From: Malurus cyaneus samueli
Taxonomy: Eukaryota > Chordata > Aves > Passeriformes > Maluridae
Direction of reading: 5' to 3'
NCBI GenBank assembly: GCA_009741485.1
Contig: CM019216.1
Location: 53,486,918 to 53,550,917, forward strand
DNA length: 64,000 nucleotides
The notes under the pieces are model-generated. The model had not been told where the DNA came from, searched no databases, and worked only from the letters and a program-made list of their open reading frames with translations. Numbering within the stretch: the stretch's first letter is position 1; each line of letters starts with the position of its first letter. Of the stretch, positions 25,013 through 37,200 are shown piece after piece. Position numbers and translations under genes: made by a program.

Positions 25013-27749
25013 CCCCTGTCTCTATGAGACTGCCTTTATTGATGGAATATTCAACTTTGAAGCTACATCAGTAAAATACATACCGACACAGCATAATGTA
25101 GAATGTATAACAAAATATATGTAGGAGAGCAAAGTAAGTTTGTCTAGGAATCTTCTTTGTGGGTAAAAACTGGCTTTGGTGGAAAACTGGTACTGAGCAA
25201 AACATGGCAGCATGGGTAAGGTGTTTTGTAAGATTCTGGGGCAGGTAAAAGGATGTATAATATGATGAAATGAAACTAGTTAAAGGACCTAGAGAATTAA
25301 TATGCCTACCTACTTAGTACTCAACATTTCAGAGCACTTTGGGCGATTACATTCTACAGTCTGAAAATTTAAATCTGTTAGTCTTACTCTCAGCAAAACT
25401 TAAACAGGTATCAGTACACTGACTGTATTTTCACTAGCTTCAAAATGGGAATATCTAAGGATTCAGGAGCTCAGCCTTGGTTGCCGGAAAATAGCGGAGC
25501 TGAGGTGTAGACAATAAGCCTTACGTTACCTTGCATCAAGTGTTTACTCCTTGAGCCATGTTTTAGAGGAAGTGGAGATTCCTAAAGGATCAAAAACTTT
25601 TTATCACTCTATTTGCATGTATTTTAGGAGTTCCTAAACTCAAGCTTTTCTGAATCAAAGTCAAGAGGGAAGAATTCCAGTCTCAGTCACTCAACACTTG
25701 AAAAGAGCTTCTCAAATACTTCTGCTTTTCTTAGCTAATGAGGTGAAATTTGACCAGTTGAACAAGTGACTGTAGAGACAGAAAGTGATAATTGTGTTTA
25801 GAAATGGAAAAACAGTGGTGAAAGCAAAATGTAGTTATTTCACTCTTTCTGGTTTCTTTGATGCAAAGCTATTTGTGGAAAAGGGAAACATAGTCTAGAG
25901 GGACAGACTCTGACTCAACAATAGTTTGCCTGAAAGGAATCCACTGCCTGCTTTCCCCAGTTCCCTTCTCTCATGCTTTCCTGACAGTTCACAGATTATT
26001 TCACTGCCATAAGAAATGGGTCATCTTAGCAGCGCTGTAGCAAACGCAGCAGAGCAGAGCGAGGGCTCGGGCTTCTGAACCTTCCCAGCTCACTCTGGGA
26101 ACCAAAGGGCAGCCAGCTTTTCTCTCGACACAGCTCAGTACCCATCGCTTTGGGGTGGTGGTGGTTAGCATGTCAATTGCTAAAGATATTAATCCCCGCC
26201 TTGTTTAAGTGACTCACAGATCAGGAACCCTTGCTGATTTTACTCCAGCTACCTCTCCTCCCCTTTGATTCACTCTGGAGTTAGACTTTTTTACCTCCTC
26301 AAAATGGAAGCTTTAATTGTCCTTGTGTTAAACCTCATTGCGGTTACAATACAAGTAATTAGATGACCTCAGGCAAAAGCTGAGTCTTTCAATAAATTGG
26401 CACTGTTATTGGCTGCCAGTCTGCTGACCCACTACTTCTCATCTCTTGCATTTGCTCCAAAAACTGAGTAATGATCTAAGTTATCTGGTTTTGTATTTCA
26501 AGGGTGGCCCAAAGAAGTTTATGTAGACTTTTACATATTGGCCCATAAAATTTTTCTTTATTTCACATATCCAGTGGGCATATAGTAGAGTAGGCATTAA
26601 ATGTAATGCTCAATACATATGGCCAAAGGAAATGTGTTTAGAAAGCATGGCTAATAGTGTAGGGACAAATTCCATTTTGTTCCCACAGATACTAAGGCTG
26701 ACAGACTGTTAGTTGCATGATCATTAGCTAAAGTGAGCTCCACAGCAATGCTTGAGGCAAAATAATAATAATATGGTGGCAGACGCAGCAGGAAGAGCAC
26801 AAGTCAGCAGCACCCAGCCAGCAGTTAGCAATTCTTTTGTTTATTAGCAGAATGTTCAGAGTCCAGGCAGAATCGTTAGATTGGTTTTTTTTGGTTTTTT
26901 TTTTAAATTGATGTGTCTTTCTGAATCCTTCCTATCTTCAGATTTTGCATCCTTATTGACATCAGTTTTTCAAACAATACCTAGAGACTACAAATTAATT
27001 TTCTTTGAATAAGCATATGGATAGGGGAAGTTTTTTATGGCCTATGAGACTCTGTGAGTTTTATAGCAGCATGCATTGTTCAGGTTCCTAATTACTGTGG
27101 CATTTAAAAAATAATTTATGTGTGTTTTTCATTAGGGCCCAAAAATTATGATGTAAAAATCTATTCCTAGGATTGGAACACAAAATTACACCAAAAATCT
27201 GTCTGTAAAAGACCCCCTGCTCTTTATTGTCTTTTTCATTGAAATTCAGAAAAACCCAGGAGGATAGTAAGTATTTAAATACATTCTTCGTGATCTGTGT
27301 TTCTTACACTGACTATCAGAACAGTTACTGATTTTATAGGTTTGTTTAAAGTCATCCATATGTGAAACAACCTATACAGAGTTGTGTTTGGTCCCTGAGG
27401 GACACATCCATGAAGAACCATGAAGTCATATTTCATAATGACATATCTGCAATGCATGGTTAAGCCTTCAAATTTCACAGGCACGGCCAGTTATTGTAGT
27501 CTCATTTTATTTTTTACTTTGGTTTCCAACTGAAGTCAGCCAGCTCTCCACACTATGTAAAATCCCTTCAGACAGTGTCCAGTCTGCTGCTGCCTTCTCA
27601 AGAGTGAGTCAGTTGTGCAGCACCACTCTGACCACTTCATTGTTGTGCTGTGCTGGGAGGGACTCTAAGACACCCTTCAAAATGTGGTTGCAACAGGGCT
27701 ACAGAGCCCAGAAAACTATTCCGGGAGGTGTGTGTGTGCATTGTTCAGT
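25013..27749. other. Intergenic sequence with one candidate regulatory block
   Basis: No gene is supported. The 26,025-26,480 part keeps CpGs (around 26,030-26,150) and contains TTACAATACAAGTAATTAG with homeodomain-type TAATTAG cores, followed by TGACCTCAGG, which resembles a nuclear-receptor half site. This texture suggests a regulatory element but is not proof. A T-rich low-complexity stretch lies at about 26,883-26,905. Confidence 0.4.
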
Positions 27750-28110
27750 GTGGAGAAGGGAAGTATCTGGGAGGACCTCATCTCAGGCTTCCCATACTTA
27801 CAGGGGCTTATAAAAAAGGAGGGATAGTAATTTCTTACATGGGCAGATAGTGGCAGGATAAGCAGGAAGATTTTTAAACTAAGAGGAGAGATTTAGAAAA
27901 GATACTAGGAACAAATTCTTTATTCAGAGGATAGTGAGGCACTGGCACAGGTTGCCAAGAGAAGTTGTGGATGCCCCATCCTGGAAGGGTTCAAGGCCAG
28001 ATTGGAGGGGCACTGACAAACCTGGTCTAATGGGTGGCATCCTTATCCGTGGCAGGATGGTTGGAACTAGATGACCTTCCAATCCTAACCATTCTATGAT
28101 TCTATGATTT
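27750..28110 (+). mobile_element. CR1 LINE, 3' fragment, plus orientation
   Basis: About 360 bases match the end of avian CR1: a diverged GGCTTATAAAAAAGGAGG motif, GAGGCACTGGCACAGGTTGC, GATGCCCCATCCTGGAAGG, GTTGGAACTAGATGACCTTC and a 3' end with tandem CATTCTATGATTCTATGATT. It is 5' truncated. Confidence 0.92.
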
Positions 28111-29194
28111 AAATCAGACTTTCCCTTCAGCACAGTGACTAGTCAAGGCATTAGAGTTACCTAATTCTTTGCTAATACATAGGTCTCATAGATGTTGAGG
28201 AATTTTCTCCACTTTTCTCTTTTAGGAACATGTCAGAAGTACTTAATCTTCTGATATAGTGTGCCTGCAGTCTAGACTAAAACCCCAAGTGCTAGACTGG
28301 ACTGATTTTAAAATGATATTTGGCAGAAGTGACTAAATAATGGATGCTCCTTAATTTTAGCACATGTACAAGTACTTGTGATTTCTCTCAAGATGTATTA
28401 TTAGAAATTTTTAAACCACTTGTGTTTATGTTTTTATGAAGTTTCTGGGCAATAGCATGGTGTCAGCTATTTAAGCTTACTAGTCAATAAGTCATATGGC
28501 ACCCAGTCTCGACCTCCCCAGTCTCATTACAGCTTCAGTTCTGGGGTTCTGCATTTCAATATATGAATTTAAAACTGTACCTGAAGAAAGTCTTTGAGAC
28601 AGAAACACACAGTTCAATACAGCCTACATTAGGGAGGGATTTGCCTGCTCTCCTAAACCCAGAAATGTGTGAGCATTTCTAGAAAGAGTAGTTGCTCATG
28701 CTAATGCAAACTCATTAGCCATGAATACTTGCATATGCAGCTTTGTAAGAAATGAAGTGTAAATGCTGCCGTCAGTCAACATTTTAATCAACCAAATGTG
28801 TGTGGAAAACCAATTCAAGATAAAATGAACATTCTAAAAGTGAATTCACTCCGAAATTCCGGCACTTCGTTGTGAAAATATTTGCAGTGCTGACCCATCT
28901 CCACCTGGAGCTTTATCATTGCTATGATTTTTTTTCTAGCTCTAAAATTGGTCTTATAATAATAGAAATGTGAAATTTGCTGACAGATTTCCCAGTGAGC
29001 TACAATGGGCTGAAGATGCTATTTTAAGCACTGTTGTGAGAAAAGTGATTGGTAGTATATGCACTGAGCTCTGATTCAGCAAGAATTGGTGCAGGATCCC
29101 TGCTTCATGTTTAAGCTACAAGAAACATTGAAGAGGAACTCCACATAAATGAATGGATAGAAACACTGCAAGAGCTTGGAAAAGCAAATTACTA

Positions 29195-29242
29195 ATTGTG
29201 ATAGTGTTAGATAGCTGATATTGTGATAGTGATAGATAGCTT
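29195..29242. repeat. Two-copy tandem repeat, unit about 24 bp
   Basis: Two adjacent copies of a unit beginning ATTGTGATAGTG and containing AGATAGCT, differing at about two positions. Confidence 0.8.
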
Positions 29243-30487
29243 AGATCATTACTTAGAAAAGTTCAGGTCTAGTCAGAGTCTCAGCTGATGAAAATGGGCA
29301 TAAATTAAATAAATTCAACAGGGTTATAATGATTTTACTTACTCAGTATTTGATCTTACATCTAAATGTGAATTTACTTAATCACAATTTAATCACAGCT
29401 TCTGTCAGTTGAATACCCTTACATCTTGTTGTTCTGCAATGAAGACAAAACTGTTTTCCATCTCTGTGTGCCCAACTTGAACAAATTGGGAAGATGGTAC
29501 AACAAGCAGATCATCTAAACCCCTTGGTAGATGAGAGATTTCTGAAAGAGATTTATTTTTTTAATTTAGCATGATCTGCACCTGGAAGTTGAAATTGATT
29601 TTAAGGGTGATCGTCCAGATCATCACATCCTAAAATGACCTGGGAAAAGAGGAAGTTTTAAAGACTGGTTAGAAGTTTTAGTTGCTCTGCTGTTGGGATC
29701 TCAAGTACAGTGAGCTGAATTAGTTCTATATTTCTTTTCAATTGAGGCTGGATTTAGCTGGAGATTATCTTCTGACATGGCATGAAGTTAAACATGATGA
29801 AAAAAATCACTCTCTATAATAACTTTAGTGGTTTTGTGCTTACTTAATTTTATTTTGTCAAGATGAAATTAAGCCAATTCTAGCCCATTAGGGAGGTGTG
29901 TGCACGAAGAGACTGGAGATGCAGAACAGAGAACGAGCCTTGGACTACACTGATGCCAGCCCAGACAGATTTCAAACTCTGTTCCCAGGGGGGATGGAAA
30001 GAATGATGGAGCACAGCCGATTTTATCTGCGTGTGATACTTACTGTTATTAAAAGGGACTTTCAGGGTGTGGAGTTAACCCTCAGAGGTCTGTAACTACC
30101 TGCATATGTCACGTAATATGTGTCAGGTAAAATACATTCAGTTTCCCCTGGTGAGTCTTGGTCTTTGTTCTCTCTTATAATTGCCTTTTATCCGCTGGTA
30201 TTCTCCCCAGTGTTGTTGCAGATGCAGAAGTTTCAGCCTTCTCCACATCCCCACGCTTTTCTCTGTCACTCAAGAAGCATCTGCTTTTGTCCTGTGACCT
30301 TCCTGGGTACTCTGGTTTTACCCTAACCTGTACAAAACAGCTGTATACCACTAAATCCTCAGTGTTTCATGACCTAAAGGAGGGAAGTGCTTCCAGGTAT
30401 GCAGCCTGTATAGAAAACAAGAGTAATCTGTGATGGAAGAGTTTAAAATGAGCAACATCCAGTCCAACAGGGCTTAGGCTTTCTTTA

Positions 30488-30612
30488 TTTGGTGGATTTG
30501 GGTTTGGTTTGGGTTTTTTGGTGTGGGGTTTTTTTTTTTGTTTGTTTGTTTGGGTTTTTTCCATTAATTTGGATTTTGTTTGTTTGGTTTGTTTCATTTT
30601 TTGTTTGTTTGT
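30488..30612. repeat. T/G low-complexity tract (TTTG/TTTGG type)
   Basis: About 125 bases of degenerate GTTT and GGTTT units with one poly-T run. It gives a lysine/threonine/asparagine-rich artefact frame on the minus strand. Confidence 0.88.
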
Positions 30613-30879
30613 GATGGTGTATTTTGCACCTTGGGGTACCTCACATGAATTAGGTCTCCAGAGCTAAAAAACCCGAAACAACTGTTTGGGTAATACAAAT
30701 TTAGTACAGAATAAATGAGTTTAGCCTGAAAGTGTGTTTGGAGACAAAAGGAAGAGGCAGAGTTTAGTGCTTTTCCCTGTTGAGCTTTTCTTGCAGTAAA
30801 ACTGCCCTGCCTGGTCCCTCATGTCGATTTATCACATTCCCATTATTTACTCCAAAGTAAAGAAAACATCTTCTCTTTT

Positions 30880-31210
30880 TTCTTAGGAAGTGTTAAAGAC
30901 AAAGCCTCAGTCTCATTTTCCAAGCCTGCCTGCCTTTCTGGGCAGCCTGCCCACAGTACAGGATCCTTGTTTATCCCAAGGAGGGCAAAGCAGAGCAAAC
31001 AGAGCAGTCTTTTCTAACAGCCGCAGCTTTCCGGGCTGTGCCTCGGGAAGGGGGATGGTGGGAGCCAGGGCATGGGGCTGCTGCCGAGCCCAACTCGCAC
31101 AGCCGACAGGGAGAGTCCCGGGGCAGCTGAAGCAGAGAAAATCACAGCGGACATGGAGAAGGTGAGGGAGCACAGCGCATCCCGGCCCATCCATGGAAAA
31201 TGGCAACGGT
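30880..31210. promoter_or_regulatory. Small CpG-rich patch inside the intergenic interval
   Basis: The 31,020-31,200 part has about ten CpGs and is roughly 64% GC, far above its surroundings. It includes GGACATGGAGAAGGTGAGGG, in which ATGGAGAAG is followed directly by a GTGAGG splice-donor-like site. This could be a minor promoter, a non-coding RNA first exon or an enhancer. Open frames on both strands are not recognised. No transcript evidence is available. Confidence 0.3.
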
Positions 31211-34200
31211 GGGAAAAACTGAAAAGTTGTGTCCTGCCTTTAACAGCAGAGCAGAATCCTGGGTTTCCTTGCAGTCACACTGGGAAGAATTCCACTCTGG
31301 GTTTTCACTGGGCAGAACACATCCACGCAGCTTCTTCTTGAAGGCTGTGGTTTACCATCTTAGCCAGATCCTAACTACATGTTTGATTCCACATGTTGTC
31401 TTGCCTGCCAGAAAGTAAAAATCAAACCTCCCTTTCTTTGTGGGTTATTCTTTTTTTGATCTTTGGAAACTCTAGCCCTAAACTGCGTTTTCAGTAATTG
31501 CAAGATTTCTTTTTGTGTTGCTGAATGTTAATCACTTTGAAATAGGAGGAAAGCAAAAATAGACAGAGAAGTGCATAATTATTGAGCAGGAACAATAAAA
31601 TCAAAACATTCATATCTAATTTTCTAAGACTCTTGAAAACAATGGTGTGATTTGGGGGATAAAAAAACGTAGAAGGAGCAAGCTGCCAAAAAAAGTACAA
31701 CAAAGCAAGTCAAAACTGCACAAAAAGGCACAATGTTCCTTTAAAAAGCTACATGTAATCACCAGGATACTTGACTAACTGGTAGTTAACATGTTCTTCT
31801 AAGCACAGTAACTCTCACACCGAGAGAAACATTGTGAGTCAAACAAGAATATACATGCTTTGGAAATACTTTTCCAGAATAACGACACTTGTTCCATTAG
31901 TCAATCTGGTACACTTTCAACAGGTAGAAAACCGTTGAAGCCTTAAAGGAAACCACACACAGAAAATAGAGAAACCAGGAACTAAATTTAAAAAAAATCA
32001 AACTTCTGCAGTAAAGGAAATTTGAGGACAAGATATGGTCTTGTTAGGGTCAGGTCCTGTTAAAGATCCTCAGAATGTTACTGTAGTCCAAGCCACAGCT
32101 TGGATTCCCACTGTTTATAAAGCAAATATAAAGCTGCAATAATCTTGCAAAGAAATGAACCAAAAAAGAATAGAGAAAGAACTGAAACCTGTAGCACTCT
32201 TGTAAAGAAATAAGTTTTCGTATCTTTCTAAATGTTTTCAGGTCTGTCATGCCTGACTTACTGCTGTCTTTGTGTTTTCTTGAAATTAGGTTCATTGTTC
32301 TGGACAATGCTTTGTTGTCCTTGAGGTGAAAAAATAGAGCATCAACATACAACCCAGCCCTGATGAAAGGAGTCCCCAGTTAAGACAGTGAATTCTTTCT
32401 CCCCCGGTGGTGAGTGCCATCTGTAAAGCAGGGTGATTGCAGAAGGGGAAGAGTTCTGGTCCAAACTCTCAGAGAGAGACAAAAAATTATCTACTCCCTC
32501 CATGTCAGGACCCTTTGCAATATTAGGTGTGGGAAAACCAAATAGACGATGTGAAATCTCTATTTCTCTGCAGCCTTCTGTGGTGACATGGATGGCATTC
32601 TATGTGGGTCTGTTGGACTGGGTGGCAGCAAGGGAGAAGCATCTGGCACTGTCACCAGCTCAAGGCTTCAGTTCCACTGAATTGGGCTTGTTCTCTTTCA
32701 AAGCCGCAAACTGAGCAAAAGTTCCAATCCCTTTCTGAATAAAATTGAATGTATTGTCAATGGGTCCTGAAATATTGAATAACTTTCAAGACTTTTGTTT
32801 CCCACACTCTGATTGATTTCTGGTGCCCAGTAAATATAAGAAAAGCCCTACACATGTGAAATGGTTCCTAGCTAAAATAATGGGGGAAAAAAATCTCACA
32901 ATAGCAATCAGGAAGATCTAATACTTACTCTATCTAGTTGGCTATAGAAGCTAAATTTTCTCCAAATCAAACCTGTTCCATTATTAAAGAGAGAAAATGA
33001 AGTGCACCTGAGACGTGAACAAGAGTTATGGAAATCCAAACATTTGTTTCCTGTGGTCATCAGAGATTGTGGCAAGGGAAGGAATGAGTGACCAACTCTC
33101 TGAGAGACAGCACTGCTACAATATAGGAGTTGTGATGAACTTCCCCTAAAGCTGCCTTTGAGCTGGGGTTTCAGCTGCAGATTTCAATAAGTCTTCAGTG
33201 TTCAGGAAAGAACGATGATTTCAATGGTTTTACTGGTGCTTGGACTATGTACCTGCTTTGTCTCTACACAGTGCACACGGCTGGCCAGGTCCCCAGTAAA
33301 GCATGGGACAAAACTGCAGCTATTGAAGTACATATTGCTGGCTTTGATGCTTTCTTTGGCTGAGACACAAATTGCTATATTTGAATGCATTTGGCTTTTG
33401 GAATTGTTTCAGAACACCTTGACAATATGTTTGGGTTCACACATAGCAAAAATGGCATATTTGCTCAGTCTTTTTTTTCCACAGACACTCAGGCTGAGCA
33501 AAGATACTCACTCCAGGGCTGCTCTGGGCAGCAGCTGAATTTCTTCTGCACAGGTGGAATTCTGGTGTTGACTTTGGTGGGGCTGCCTTTCATCCTGAGG
33601 CTTCACACTGGGCATGGAAAGGAGGAGCGGGGTTAGAGTGGACATCTGAAGAGCAGGCAGCTGGAAGGCTTCTGCCAGCCATGCTGTGACCTGCCTGAGT
33701 CCCTGCATCCTCCAGGCATGCCAGAATGCAGTGAGCATGGGTGTAGTATCACAGGGAAATAGCGAGATTTGCACCTCTGAAGCTGCCACACGGCTCTGCA
33801 GAGGGGAATGACATGACCTGCCCTAAACCTGGCCCAGCAAAGCTCTGCTGTGAACCTTCCTCTATCTGTGCTGGTACAGCAGGACCTGTTGGATGTTGCC
33901 AGAAACGAGTCAGAAATTAGTAAGGAACATAACTGCTTTTGATTTATTTGATGAATTTCAGAGCCTATTTATACTTCTGGGTTGTTTTATTTGCTTTCAC
34001 TTGTTTTTAGCTCAAACTTTTTGCCCCGTTCTCCCCACACCTAGCTTGAGGCAACCTCCAGGTTGAAGAGGTGATGATGCAGCCTTTCCCTGACACCAGG
34101 CAGGGTCCTCCTCTTGCGTGAGTGCCATAAATCTACTTTTGTCTTCCTCCTGCTATGCCCTCTGGGAAGCAAAACACAGTTCCAAATTCCAAAATTAATG

Positions 34201-37200
34201 AAAACTATGCTTTTACAACGATCCTCAGAACTCCTCTGTCATTTTTCTAAATTGGATGGCTACATTATCTCAATATGGCAATTAATGACAAATATAAATT
34301 GAGAACGAGTATCTGCCAACTTGATATGATGTAGTCCTACCAGGCATTCAGGCTGTTTCCTACGGAAATCATTCTTCTTCAATTACACTCTTCCACCTTT
34401 GTTGGCTAATGTATAACCTATGTATGTTGCTTTTCAGATTAGAGAAAAGCTTGGCATTGTGAGGGAAGAAGCATGGCAATGAAAATGCCAAAATCCTGGA
34501 AGCTGCTCCATAAGCCTGTGTACTGTGTGCAAAGCAGATGGTAGGAAACTGAGCACAGAAGAAAATTCACGAGCTGTGTTGCATGAAACTGTATTGCTAC
34601 ATGTTATTAAAACTAAGTTTTCTTCAATGTACGCAATATACTGAAATACATATTAAAGCTCTCGCAATGCTCTCTAGAACAAGTGCCATTCTTCACATTT
34701 GTGCAACAAAATAAAACAGGAGAGAGAGACAGGAGATCGTTGTGAACCATAAGGATGATTTGGAAAGAACATGAAAAATGCTGCCTGTTCAGCAATGGGG
34801 AAAAACTCCAACTACTTCACAGGATGCAGTTTCCAACCTTCATCCTATGTAATGAAGTGAGCCAGGTTACACATGGGAACAAACACTTATTTAATAAATG
34901 TTACTATAGATTTTCCAAGTGCATTAGTAATCCAATCAAATAATTCCCATGCTTCAATCAGATGTATGTGTATTTTCCCCCCTATCTAATCAGGACAAGC
35001 TGAATTACATCGGACGGGGCCATCATGCCTCCTTAGGCAGGGACTGGCAGTTGTAAGATAGCAGAGCACTGCATTCCTGGCACAGGCAGAGGATTATAAC
35101 CTGTCGAGTCAAAGTCTTAATCTTTTCTCAGCTATGAGTCAGTGTTGAAATGACAGTCAGAACATGCACAGGCAGCAAGAGAAAGATTTGTTGTGGCTAA
35201 TGGGAACAGTAAGGGAGAAGAAACTTCATCTGACTTTATCAAAAATGCAGACGACTGCTAAGAAGAACTAAATTTATTGACAGTGCTCATAAGAAAATTA
35301 GAAATAAAACAACCTAAACATGCTATGAGAGTGGCTTATTTAAAACCTTCTATTAAATTTTTGTAAGAATACTGTAAATGTTTTGACATGAAATGAAGCA
35401 TGTCATGTCATGTTAATCTATGAACCTAGAGGATTTATGGCTTACAAATCCCATAGCTAATAGAGGAAAGATTGAGATCAGTTGGGTAAAAAAAATCTTA
35501 AACAAACACATGGTTATTCATGAATTGCTTAATGGAAAAAACGATTACTGCTGTTAATATCCTATTTCTTATAATAATAACAATATTGTACAGTATAATA
35601 TATTCATCCAGGTGTGGTGCAATATAGAGGACTATTAATTGAGAGTAACTTCAGAAATAATTCCTCCATTTCCCTGCAGCCAACAAGGAACACCCATTTT
35701 TAAATTTTCATCTTTTTTGGAAAGAGATTCCTAAAAATGTAACACAAGCACTGTGCTGTCTTTTGAATGATGCAGGATGTGCAGCATCTGCTAGCAGGTA
35801 TGTCAGACTGGAGATGAAGCCAGGCATGTCTCTTTTCATGGAAGCATCTTTTTTTTAGGGTGTTTGGTTGTTTTTTTTTTTTTCACTAACAGATGGTAGG
35901 CCAAAATCCTATGGCCCAAAATCTGAGGGAAGAGAACTGAGAAAGCCTAACAGGAGACACTGGCTCTATGCATAAATAGTCCAATACTTCACTTATAAAC
36001 CTGTATAAAGGCTGTTTGATAGTATTTTTCATGATAACTGCTGGCGAAAGTGTTTCAGGGTGTGACAGATCTTACTAACTGCTAAGGAGGGTTTTTTTTC
36101 CCCCATTGTCTAAAGGGCAACTCCATAGTAAAAAGACTCACATAGAAAGATGGAGATGATAGGATTGCTTCAGTCACCCTAAAAAAGTGCCTCCTCCACT
36201 GGATGGAGACTGCTCCATCCACTCTGGTGCCTGCCAGGGCAGCCCCCATGACCTCTGCTGAAGTCAAGCTGTGAGAAGTGGGCTAAATAAACTGGAATAA
36301 AATGCTGCAACCGCATTGCTAAGCTGCTCCCAGCTCTTATTCCAATCAGCAAAGGCAATTCTGAATGATGCTCACTGCTTTGGACTCAATTTGGGCAACT
36401 TCTACAAAAGCAAGAGGTTTATTTGGCTTCCTTTCTGAAATGCTTCCTGTACTATGTAAAAAATGTAGCTGCCTAACTATGGGCTTGGGATTCAGCTCTG
36501 AAAAGGGGAAGGCAGTCAAAGGGGATTTATTAACTCTACCTATAATTGCCTCATTTCCGAGTGCTGCAGAGCTGGACTATGTATCATTCCAGAAATAATT
36601 TAGATGGATGGATATAAACACACTGTTGGTAGAAAAAAAAAACAGTGTGAAGTGCACTTATATATCAAAAAATAGGCATAGATAGATAATTTAACAATGG
36701 GACATCTGAGCTGAAGGATCATTTCACACAACACCAAACATTGGTTCAATCTTCTTCGTAGTCCCCCTCTCTAGTTTTTTCAGTTTCACCTTAACATTTT
36801 CTAGAACAGCTGCTTTAGATACAGCCTCATCATCAGAAAGCACAGCTTAGCATGTGTATCTTATCAGTTTCAATTTCTGACTGTTTTTCCTTTGATTCAT
36901 TAAGTTCCCATTCTCAGGATCATCCATGGTAAATTGCAATCTTTTCCCGTTCATAGCATACCAGGGATATTTAATTGTCTGTTCTTTAGAGATTAGTTAC
37001 TAATGTACTCACTCACAGAAGCTAGCACACATGTCATTTCTTCAAATGCCAAGGGTTTTTTTTTGGAGATCAATCTAGTGAGTTTTTGAGAATCAATAGA
37101 CAGGGGCATAGGAATAATAATCATTAGAAATGCCATGAATGATTAATGATTAATTTAACATTAGCTAGGATGCCATTTTTAAAAGTAGAAACATCCTATC

